From Caulobacter sp. Root343 (lineage in GTDB: Bacteria; Pseudomonadota; Alphaproteobacteria; Caulobacterales; Caulobacteraceae): 64,000 bases of DNA. Where the stretch lies: NCBI RefSeq assembly GCF_001425745.1, contig NZ_LMDF01000007.1:1084439-1148438 (forward strand), given 5' to 3'. Made by a program: the position numbers and the translations under genes. How positions within the stretch are numbered: position 1 is the first letter of the stretch; each line of letters starts with the position of its first letter. Shown here one piece after another: positions 57,456 through 64,000 of this stretch. The notes beneath the pieces are model-generated. The model ran no database searches. It worked only from the letters and a program-made list of their open reading frames with translations, and was not told the origin of the DNA.

Positions 57456-58672
57456 GCGCCAAAGACCTGCAAGCCGGCGGCCTTCGCCTGATCGATCGCT
57501 ACCTGCTGCGCCTGCTGGTCTGGCCGCTGGTCGGCTGCCTGGGCGTCACGGTCGTGGCCTTGCTGCTGGAGCGCACCCTGCGCCTGCTGGACGTGCTGTC
57601 GCAAAGCAGCGCCCGCTTCGGCTACGTCTCGCAGTTGGCCGTCAATCTGGTGCCGCACTATATCGGCCTGGCCCTGCCGGTCGCCTTCTTCGTGGCGCTG
57701 TTCATCGTCATCGCGAAGCTGTCGGACGGCTCGGAGATCGACGCCCTGCTCGCCAGCGGCCAGTCGCTGGAGCGGATCGCCGCGCCATTCCTGGTCGTCG
57801 GCGTCTTGCTCGGCGTCTTCAGCGTGGTCGTGTTCGGCTACATGCAACCCTACAGCCGCTACACCTTCCGCGCGGTCATGCACGCGGCGATCAACGCCGG
57901 CTGGAACGGGCGTCTCGCGGGCGGGGCCTTCATCGACGACAAGGGCTCGCTGCTGACCGCCGACAGCGCCGACGTCGCCGGCCAACGGCTGACCCGCGTC
58001 TTCATCCGCCGCCTGGACTCCCGCGGTCAGGAAGAGATCATCACCGCCGCCTCGGCCGACCTCAAGATGGACCCCGGCGGCAAGACCATCACCATGGACT
58101 TGCGCGACGGCCGCCGCATCGCCCATGACGCCGCCGGCGCCTACCGCAACCTGGCCTTCGACAGCCTGACCACCCAGACGCCCCTGGCCGCCGCCGCGGT
58201 GCTGCTGCGCGACCGAGGCGGCGACGAGCGGGAACTGACGCTCGGCGAACTGGCCAAGCAGGCCAAGTCTCCCCATCCGGTGGTCTCCAAGGCTACCCTG
58301 CTGAGCGAGCTGTACGGCCGCTGGGCGCGGGCCATCTTCCTGCCGTTCCTGCCGCTGCTGGCCTTCCCCTTCGGCTTGGCGTCGAAGCGCGGCAACCGAG
58401 GTCCGGGCCTGGTGATGGCCGGCCTGCTGTTGTTGGCCTTCCAGCACTCGCTGCTGCTGGGCCAGGGCATGGCCAAGGTCGGCATGGTCCCGCCGTTCCC
58501 GGCGATCTGGGTTCCCTTCACGGTGTTCGCCTCCCTGGCCGTCTGGCTGTTCGTCGGCAGCCGCACCCGCCCCGGCGACACGCCGGTCTCGCGTCTGGTT
58601 CGCCGCATCAACAACCTGGTCGCGCGCGTTGTCCGCGCCATGCCTAAACCGAAGAAGCGGCGTCCCGCATGA
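57452..58672 (+). CDS. lptF: LptF-family permease of the sphingolipid locus
   Basis: The 406-residue protein has the LptF/LptG topology: three N-terminal membrane segments (LLRLLVWPLVGCLGVTVVALL, YIGLALPVAFFVALFIVIA), a periplasmic jellyroll domain (about 140-280, GGAFIDDKGSLLTADSADVA) and three C-terminal segments. This permease pairs with LptG and the LptB ATPase to pull lipid from the inner membrane. The GTG start overlaps the HIT stop. No lptB is in the window. Symbol by family; whether this pair serves LPS or ceramide export needs a genome-wide count. Confidence 0.85.
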   Translation: MSAKDLQAGGLRLIDRYLLRLLVWPLVGCLGVTVVALLLERTLRLLDVLSQSSARFGYVSQLAVNLVPHYIGLALPVAFFVALFIVIAKLSDGSEIDALLASGQSLERIAAPFLVVGVLLGVFSVVVFGYMQPYSRYTFRAVMHAAINAGWNGRLAGGAFIDDKGSLLTADSADVAGQRLTRVFIRRLDSRGQEEIITAASADLKMDPGGKTITMDLRDGRRIAHDAAGAYRNLAFDSLTTQTPLAAAAVLLRDRGGDERELTLGELAKQAKSPHPVVSKATLLSELYGRWARAIFLPFLPLLAFPFGLASKRGNRGPGLVMAGLLLLAFQHSLLLGQGMAKVGMVPPFPAIWVPFTVFASLAVWLFVGSRTRPGDTPVSRLVRRINNLVARVVRAMPKPKKRRPA

Positions 58673-59730
58673 AGCTGCAGCTCTACGTCCTGCGGACCGC
58701 CGCCAGCCGCATCCTCGTCGCGGCCCTGATCCTGATGTCCATCCTGCAGATGCTGGACCTGCTGGATGTCACTCCCGACATCCTCGAGCGCGGCCTCGGC
58801 GTGGCGGGCGTGGCCTATTACGCCGCCCTGCGCCTGCCGCGCCTGTTCGAGCAGGTCGGTCCGATCGCCGTGCTGGCTGGCGGCCTGTTCGCCTTCTCGC
58901 AGCTGGCCCGCGAAAGCGCCGTGGTCGCCATGCGCGCCAGCGGCATTTCCGGCTATCGCATCGTCGGCATGGCCATCCCGGCCGCGGTCGCGGTCATGCT
59001 GCTGGACGTCCTCTGCAGCCAGGTGCTGGCCCCGCGCGCCGACCCGATCCTGGCTGACTGGTGGAAGAACACGACGCCGGTCGCCGAGCGTAAGGTTCCC
59101 CCGCCTCGCACTTTCCGCGCCGGAACCGACCTCGTCATGGCCGCCAGCGCCTCGGCCGACGGTCACGACATGACGGGCGTCACCGTCTTCCGCCGCGACA
59201 CCAAGGGCATCCTGATCGAGAAGGTCGAGGCCGCCCGCGCGCACTACAAGGGCGGAGCCTGGGCGCTGGAGCAGCCGAAGACCACCCGCTTCACCGGCGA
59301 CCTGGCCCAAATTTCGACGGGGGCCATGACCACTTGGCCAACGGCCCTGCGGCCGCAGGACGTACAGGGCCTGTTCGGCGATGACGGCGTGCCCACCGCC
59401 GCCTCGGCTCGCCGAGCGCTGCAAAACGGCGGCTCCGACCGTCCGGAAAGCTTCTACGCCACGCACCTGCAGGCGGCCTTCGCCAGCCCGTTCGTGTCGT
59501 TGGTCATGCTGCTGCTCAGCGCGCCCGTGGCGCTGGCGAACTTCCGTAGCGGCCAAGGCGCCGTCCTGCTCACAGCGGGCTTGGCGGCCGGCCTCATGTT
59601 CCTGGTGACCAATGGCATGCTGACCGCGCTTGGCGAGTCCGGCGCCCTGTCCCCCATCCTGGCCGTCTGGGCCGCTCCCGCGATCTTCGGCGCCCTCGCC
59701 GCTCGAACCTTCTTGGCCCTGGAGGGGTGA
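58669..59730 (+). CDS. lptG: LptG-family permease of the sphingolipid locus
   Basis: The 353-residue partner of LptF has the same layout: membrane segments around residues 12-30, 58-80 and 92-120, a periplasmic jellyroll (about 130-250, TGVTVFRRDTKGILIEKVEA, TRFTGDLAQISTG) and three C-terminal segments. The first helix contains a conserved SILQMLDLLDVTPD. It is coupled to LptF (ATGA) and to the acyltransferase (TGATG), tying transport to lipid synthesis. Confidence 0.85.
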   Translation: MKLQLYVLRTAASRILVAALILMSILQMLDLLDVTPDILERGLGVAGVAYYAALRLPRLFEQVGPIAVLAGGLFAFSQLARESAVVAMRASGISGYRIVGMAIPAAVAVMLLDVLCSQVLAPRADPILADWWKNTTPVAERKVPPPRTFRAGTDLVMAASASADGHDMTGVTVFRRDTKGILIEKVEAARAHYKGGAWALEQPKTTRFTGDLAQISTGAMTTWPTALRPQDVQGLFGDDGVPTAASARRALQNGGSDRPESFYATHLQAAFASPFVSLVMLLLSAPVALANFRSGQGAVLLTAGLAAGLMFLVTNGMLTALGESGALSPILAVWAAPAIFGALAARTFLALEG

Positions 59731-60884
59731 TGCCTTTCGACTCCACGAACGCCGACCTCTCGGTCATCCCGGTCAAGACCGCCGAGGAGCTGAAGCGATT
59801 CATCGCCCTGCCCGCGCGCCTCAACGCCAAGGATCCCAACTGGATCACGCCGTTGACCATGGAGCGGATGGAAGCCTTGTCGCCGAAGACCAACCCGTTC
59901 TTCGATCACGCCGAGGTGCAGCTGTTCATCGCCACGCGCGGTGGCCGCGACGTCGGCCGGATCAGCGCCCAGATCGACCAATTGACCCCGCAGCCCGCAC
60001 CCGGCCGCCTGGACGGCCACTTCGGCATGATCGCCGCCGAGGACGACGCGGCGGTGTTCCAGATCCTGTTCCGCGCCGCCGAGGACTGGCTGCGCGCCCG
60101 CGGCCGCACCCACGTGGTCGGCCCGTTCAACCTGTCGATCAACGAAGAGGTCGGCCTGCTGGTCCACGGCTTCGACACGCCGCCGATGATCCTGATGGGC
60201 CACGATCCGGCCTATACCGGCAAGCGGGTCGAGGAGCAGGGTTACGCCAAGGCCCGCGACGTCTTCGCCTACCGCGCCGACGAGACCGGCGACATCCCCG
60301 AGATCGCCCAGCGCCGGGTCAAGCGCGGCCTGCCCTCGGGCGTCGTGCTGCGCCAACTGGACATGAAGCGCTACGACGAGGAGGTCCAGACCCTGACGGA
60401 CATCCTCAACGACGCCTGGAAGGACAACTGGGGCTTCACCGCCACCACCGAGGCCGAGACCCGCCAGTTGGGCAAGGCCTTGAAGCAGGTGATCGACAAG
60501 CGCCTGATCTGGTTCGCCGAGATCGACGGCGAGGCGGCGGGCGTCGTGGTCTTCCTGCCGAACGTCAACGAAGCCATCGCCGACCTGAAGGGCAAGCTGC
60601 TGCCGTTCGGCTGGGCCAAGCTGCTGTGGCGCCTGAAGGTCAAGGGCGTGAAGTCGGCCCGCATCCCGCTAATGGGCGTCAAGCGCAAGTTCTCGACCAC
60701 CCAGCGCGGCCGCATGCTGCCGTTCTGGATGATGAAGGCCAGCCGCGATAGCGCCATCGGCCTGGGCTACAACCGCTTCGAGATCTCGTGGGTGCTCGAG
60801 GACAACACCGCCATGTGCCACATCGCCGAAAACGTCGGCGGCACGCACTACAAGACCTACCGGATCTACGAGAAGGCTCTGTGA
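59730..60884 (+). CDS. cerS: bacterial ceramide synthase, GNAT fold (CerS-like)
   Basis: The 384-residue protein is a GNAT-type acyltransferase of the lipid-linked long-chain branch: NPNWITPLTMERME-like start, VGRISAQIDQ, GPFNLSINEEVGLLVHGFDTPP, TDILNDAWKDNWGFTATTEAE and a C-terminal half with ISWVLEDNTAMCHIAENVGG. In C. crescentus the gene in this position encodes the bacterial ceramide synthase, a GNAT enzyme unrelated to eukaryotic ceramide synthase. It follows the LptG-like gene by a one-base overlap (a GTG three bases upstream is also possible) and overlaps the next gene as GTGA. Symbol by synteny and family. Confidence 0.8.
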   Translation: MPFDSTNADLSVIPVKTAEELKRFIALPARLNAKDPNWITPLTMERMEALSPKTNPFFDHAEVQLFIATRGGRDVGRISAQIDQLTPQPAPGRLDGHFGMIAAEDDAAVFQILFRAAEDWLRARGRTHVVGPFNLSINEEVGLLVHGFDTPPMILMGHDPAYTGKRVEEQGYAKARDVFAYRADETGDIPEIAQRRVKRGLPSGVVLRQLDMKRYDEEVQTLTDILNDAWKDNWGFTATTEAETRQLGKALKQVIDKRLIWFAEIDGEAAGVVVFLPNVNEAIADLKGKLLPFGWAKLLWRLKVKGVKSARIPLMGVKRKFSTTQRGRMLPFWMMKASRDSAIGLGYNRFEISWVLEDNTAMCHIAENVGGTHYKTYRIYEKAL

Positions 60885-61639
60885 TCAGCCACTTCAAGGC
60901 GCTGATCCTGGCCGGCTCGCGCGGCGGAGAGGTCGATCCGGCCGCCGCCTATGCCGGGGTCGCCCACAAGGGCCTGATCGTCCTGCAAGGCCAGACCTTG
61001 CTGGCGCGCGTGCTCGGCGCGGTCGAGGCCGCCGGCGCGGCCACGATCGGCGTCTCGGCCAATGACGAGACGATCCGCGCGGCGCTGGCAGGCGCGAAAG
61101 CGGTCATCCTGCCGCCCGCCGCCGGTCCCAGCCAGAGCGTCGCCGACGGCGCGGGCGCCCTGGGCTTCCCGCTGATCGTGACCACGGTCGACCACGCCCT
61201 GCTCAAGCCCGAATGGATCACCCAGTTTCTGGCCGACACGCCCGACTGGGCCGACGTCGCCGTGCTGCTGGCCCCCGAGGACCGCGTGCGCGCAGCCGCG
61301 CCCCAGACCAAGCGGACCTATCTGAAATTCCAGGACGGCCGCTATTCCGGCTGCAACCTGTTCCTGCTGCGCGACGAGCAGGCGATGGGCGTCGTCCAAC
61401 TGTGGCGCAAGGTCGAGGCCCTGCGCAAACAGCCCTGGAAGATCGCCGCCATGCTGGGGCCGAGCTTCCTGCTCCGCTATGTGCTGGGCTTGCTGACGCT
61501 GGACCAGGCCGTGGCGCGGCTGGGCAAGCTGGCCGGCGTCAAGGCCGCGGCCGTGCGCGCCCACGACGGCTTGGCCGCCGTGGACGTCGACAAGCCGTCG
61601 GACCTGGATCTGGTGCGGGAACTGGTGGGCGAGGCCTAG
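60881..61639 (+). CDS. MobA-like NTP-transferase
   Basis: The 252-residue GT-A nucleotidyltransferase has the N-terminal ALILAGSRGGEVDPAAAY loop (a modified GGxSxRMG-type motif), VDHALLKPEW and a C-terminal helical tail (KIAAMLGPSFLLRYVLGLLT). Such proteins make CDP- or GTP-linked compounds. It starts at GTG inside the ceramide synthase stop, so it belongs to the locus. It is a candidate to provide a nucleotide-activated head group; the activity is inferred. Confidence 0.72.
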   Translation: MISHFKALILAGSRGGEVDPAAAYAGVAHKGLIVLQGQTLLARVLGAVEAAGAATIGVSANDETIRAALAGAKAVILPPAAGPSQSVADGAGALGFPLIVTTVDHALLKPEWITQFLADTPDWADVAVLLAPEDRVRAAAPQTKRTYLKFQDGRYSGCNLFLLRDEQAMGVVQLWRKVEALRKQPWKIAAMLGPSFLLRYVLGLLTLDQAVARLGKLAGVKAAAVRAHDGLAAVDVDKPSDLDLVRELVGEA

Positions 61640-62394
61640 GCCGAAACCGCTTCCTTGGCCGCCCAGGCCTCGGTCAGCGCGCGATTGCCGACCAGGTCTT
61701 CCGGGAAGTCCATCTCGGCCCAGTCCAGACCCTCGATCGAGCGCACGCGCACGGCGTCGTGATTCTGGGCGATCTCATTGATCACGCTGAGATACCAGCG
61801 CTTCAGGCCTTCCGGCGTGCGCATGATCGCTTCCAGCGTCGCGATGAACAGCGCCGCGCCCTCGGCGTCGAAGCGCAGGAAGCCGATCGACTCAGCGTCG
61901 TATTGCGTGATGGTCTTGCCGATGGCGCGCAGGGCGTCGCCGTCGGTCAGCACCTTCATGTCATCGGCGTCGTACGAGCCCTTGCGGTCGACTGTCACCG
62001 TGATCGGCGCGGCGGGCGCGCTGATCAGGCGCTCGGCGATCGCCGGCTCGAACAGAGTGTCGCCATTGAGGATCATGAACGGCCCGCCGCGCATCTCCTC
62101 GCGCGCCAGCCAGCAGGTCGCGAGGTTGTCGGTCAGGCTGTAGAACGGATTGTAGAGCGTGCGGACGCTCATGCCCGGCAGCTTCAGGCGCGCCACCTCG
62201 GCCTCGACCAGGTCACTGCGGAAGCCGGTGACCACCACGGCCTCGGTCACGCCGGCCTGATGCAGGTGGCGCAGCTGCCATTCCAGGACCGAGCGCCCGG
62301 CCAGCTCGACCAGGCACTTGGGGCGATCGTCGGTCAGCGGCGACAGCCGCTTGCCCTGGCCGGCGCTGAGGATGAGGGTCTTGACCGGCTGCAT
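61636..62394 (-). CDS. phosphocholine-cytidylyltransferase-like nucleotidyltransferase (CpgD-like)
   Basis: This 252-residue NTP transferase has LILSAGQGKRLSPLTDDRPKCLVELAG, the usual sugar-1-phosphate/phosphocholine cytidylyltransferase motif (cut here for length), GDTLFE, SYDADDMKVL and WAEMDFPEDL. LicC-like members make CDP-choline. In the C. crescentus locus the corresponding cytidylyltransferase (CpgD, as I recall) uses 3-phosphoglycerate to make CDP-glycerate for the ceramide head group. I cannot confirm substrate from sequence. It is convergent with the MobA-like gene; the two stops share bases. Confidence 0.75.
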   Translation of the reverse strand: MQPVKTLILSAGQGKRLSPLTDDRPKCLVELAGRSVLEWQLRHLHQAGVTEAVVVTGFRSDLVEAEVARLKLPGMSVRTLYNPFYSLTDNLATCWLAREEMRGGPFMILNGDTLFEPAIAERLISAPAAPITVTVDRKGSYDADDMKVLTDGDALRAIGKTITQYDAESIGFLRFDAEGAALFIATLEAIMRTPEGLKRWYLSVINEIAQNHDAVRVRSIEGLDWAEMDFPEDLVGNRALTEAWAAKEAVSA

Positions 62395-62775
62395 GACGTT
62401 TCGAAATCTCGCTGGGTTCGGGGCGTCTTCGCCCCGGTAGGAATCGTTGGACCGCGCGCTTGGCGGCCGCGAGCGCATAACTGAGCACGAACCCGCCTCA
62501 CGGCAAGGGCGCTCGGCTTTTCAAAAGCGGTCATGGCGTCGCGGCGCAAGCCCTCGCGGGCGCTTTTCGGAAAAACGCGTCGCGCTGGCGACGGTGACAA
62601 GCCCCTGAGCCCTCCCAAGATCAACGCTACTCACGGTTCAGCTTGGGTTCAGCTTGACCTGAAGATTGTCCCTTCATCGGCCAGGACGCCCCTTCCGGAA
62701 ACTGAACCGTTCTCCCATATGGCCATTGTCATACGGAGGATTTGGGGGGCCTCGACAGTAACCAACGGAGGCGTC
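62395..62775. promoter_or_regulatory. divergent promoter region with 11-bp direct repeat
   Basis: The 381-base gap between the divergent cytidylyltransferase and glycosyltransferase genes holds no supported gene. A perfect 11-bp tandem repeat GGTTCAGCTTG lies at 62635-62645 and 62646-62656, a spacing used by OmpR/PhoB-type regulators, though the bases do not match the Pho box. A GGAGG at 62767-62771 serves the downstream GTG. Confidence 0.45.
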
Positions 62776-63978
62776 GTGCAGCTCGCGGAAAGATTCAATC
62801 GTCAGCCCGCTGAGGAAAAATCCGCCGAAGGCCTGCGCCTGGCGTTGTTCTCCGGCAACTACAACTACACGCGCGACGGCTCGAACCAGGCCCTGAACCG
62901 GCTGGCGGCCTATCTGATCGGAGCGGGCGCCCAGGTGCGCGTCTACTCGCCCACCACCGACACGCCCGCCTTTGAACCCGCCGGCCAGCTGGTCTCGGCG
63001 CCCTCGGTGGCGATCCCTGGCCGCGCCGAGTACCGCCTGGCCCTGGGCCTGACCCGCGCCCTGCGCGCGGATCTCGACCGGTTCCAGCCGACGGCCATCC
63101 ACCTCTCGGCCCCCGACCTGCTCGGCGCTCAAGCCGGGCGCTGGGGCCGCAAGCAGGGCCTGCCCGTGGTCGCCAGCCTGCATACGCGGTTCGAGACCTA
63201 TCTGTCGTACTACGGCCTCGACTGGCTGCGGCCGAGCGCCGAGCGCTATTTGGACCGCTTCTATCGCGGCTGCGACCGGGTCTTGGCCCCCAACGCGCCG
63301 ATCGCCGACCTCTTGCGCCAACAGGGTCTGGGTGAACGCGTCCGGGTCTGGGGTCGTGGCGTCGATCGCGAGCGGTTCTCCCCCGCGCGCCGCGACACCG
63401 CCTGGCGCCGGTCGCGGGGTGTCGCCGACCACGAGGTCGTCGTCGCCTTCCTGGGTCGGCTGGTCATGGAAAAGGGCCTGGATGTCCTCTCCGAGACCAT
63501 GGTCCGCCTGCGCGGCCAGCCGATCCGCCCGCTGATCATCGGCGACGGCCCCGCCCGGGCGTTCCTGGAAGCCAAGCTGCCCGAGGCGATTTTCACCGGC
63601 CATCTCGACGGCGAAGCCCTGGGCCGCGCGGTGTCCAGCGCCGACGTCCTGTTCAACCCCAGCCTGACCGAAGCGTTCGGTAACGCCAGCCTCGAGGGCA
63701 TGGCGGCGGGTCTGGCGGTGCTGTGCCCCCGCGCGCCCAGCACCAGCGCCTTGATCACCGGCGGCCTCGACGGCGTGCTGATCGAAGGCGCCGACGCCAA
63801 GGCCTATGCCGGAGCGATCCAGAGCCTGGTCGCCGAGCCGATGCGCCGCCTGCGCCTGGGCCGGGCCGCGCGGATGTCCAGCGTCCGCTACGACTGGAAC
63901 GCGATCTGCGGGTCGGTGGTCGACGTCTATCGCGAGCTGGGCGCGGCGCCGACTCAGCGTGCGCGCTCGGCGGCATGA
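62776..63978 (+). CDS. family 4 glycosyltransferase
   Basis: The 400-residue GT-B enzyme begins at GTG five bases after GGAGG. It has the donor-site pattern of GT4 (retaining) enzymes: LFSGNYNYTRDGSNQALNRLA, SLHTRFETYLSYYGL, VWGRGVDRERFSP, FLGRLVMEKGLDVL and SLTEAFGNASLEGMAAGL (E-x7-E). The SqdX/PimA-like layout suggests transfer of a hexose to a lipid. A role in glycosylating a lipid of the adjacent locus is possible. Its stop overlaps a further ATG (63975). Confidence 0.85.
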   Translation: MQLAERFNRQPAEEKSAEGLRLALFSGNYNYTRDGSNQALNRLAAYLIGAGAQVRVYSPTTDTPAFEPAGQLVSAPSVAIPGRAEYRLALGLTRALRADLDRFQPTAIHLSAPDLLGAQAGRWGRKQGLPVVASLHTRFETYLSYYGLDWLRPSAERYLDRFYRGCDRVLAPNAPIADLLRQQGLGERVRVWGRGVDRERFSPARRDTAWRRSRGVADHEVVVAFLGRLVMEKGLDVLSETMVRLRGQPIRPLIIGDGPARAFLEAKLPEAIFTGHLDGEALGRAVSSADVLFNPSLTEAFGNASLEGMAAGLAVLCPRAPSTSALITGGLDGVLIEGADAKAYAGAIQSLVAEPMRRLRLGRAARMSSVRYDWNAICGSVVDVYRELGAAPTQRARSAA

Positions 63979-64000
63979 CCAAGCAGACCACGACGCCACC
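63975..64000 (+). CDS. start of a coupled gene, truncated by the window end
   Basis: ATGA overlap with the glycosyltransferase stop opens a frame beginning MTKQTTTP and running to the edge. Only eight residues are visible, so no function can be given. The overlap suggests an operon partner of the glycosyltransferase. Confidence 0.45.

Noticed and set aside
62533..62775. 81-residue N-terminal extension of the GT4 glycosyltransferase
   Set aside because: The extension is low in structure and lacks a ribosome binding site; GGAGG directly before GTG at 62776 fixes the start.
1..64000. CRISPR array, prophage or insertion sequence
   Set aside because: No array of short spaced repeats, transposase, integrase or phage structural gene is visible; the only repeats are intergenic palindromes.

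Overview
The window reads as chromosomal DNA of a Caulobacter-like alphaproteobacterium (order Caulobacterales). The sequence is visibly very GC-rich, genes are packed tightly with many 1-4 base start/stop overlaps (ATGA, GTGA, TGATG), and several gene sets point to this lineage: a GcrA-family regulator, the slt/dapA/smpB neighbourhood, and above all a complete sphingolipid (ceramide) locus in the order described for Caulobacter crescentus. No integrase, transposase, phage gene or CRISPR array is visible. The species assignment is inference from gene content.

Layout. 1-450: intergenic palindromic repeats, including a perfect 81-bp tandem duplication. 451-6233: an S41 protease, tRNA-Thr(TGT), a YaiI-family protein, ArfB, a MarR regulator, a GcrA-family regulator with a small downstream gene, a cytochrome c lipoprotein and three translationally coupled NTF2-like proteins. 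6358-14719 (minus strand): an RND efflux adaptor and pump followed 14 nt later by an AceE/transketolase-like enzyme, a secreted barrel-like protein and a class II aldolase. 14926-17545: a coupled DUF969-DUF979-DUF2891 operon, probably 5-oxoproline-type transport. 17546-18678: two very small genes that share an upstream 16-mer, and two more copies of the dispersed repeat. 18679-32249: smpB-dapA, a lytic transglycosylase, a TetR plus BtuFCD-type ABC importer operon, a GT2 glycosyltransferase, two RNA methyltransferases, a secreted GATase-like protein and HrpB. 32431-39289: an amino-acid permease, a metallo-beta-lactamase hydrolase, an OmpR-type two-component pair, an EF-hand lipoprotein and small proteins.

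39393-44934 (minus strand): a single-polypeptide EgtB-EgtD fusion for ergothioneine synthesis, then a three-gene cassette with RutA-like monooxygenase, RutB-like amidohydrolase and M20 deacylase.

45094-62394 is the most coherent system. It is predicted to make and export a phosphoglycerate-type ceramide: acyl activation (AcsR-like), a dedicated ACP, serine palmitoyltransferase, ceramide synthase (GNAT fold) and ceramide reductase build the lipid. A ceramide kinase, a CDP-alcohol phosphatidyltransferase, three nucleotidyltransferases and a CDP-glycerol-transferase-like protein could build the anionic head group. LptC-, LptF- and LptG-like proteins and a Wzx-like membrane protein could move it to the outer membrane. 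A GT4 glycosyltransferase (62776-63978) and the first bases of another coupled gene close the window.

Start codons were chosen from visible ribosome binding sites, overlaps with neighbours and signal peptides. No homology search was possible, so family names rest on motif recognition.
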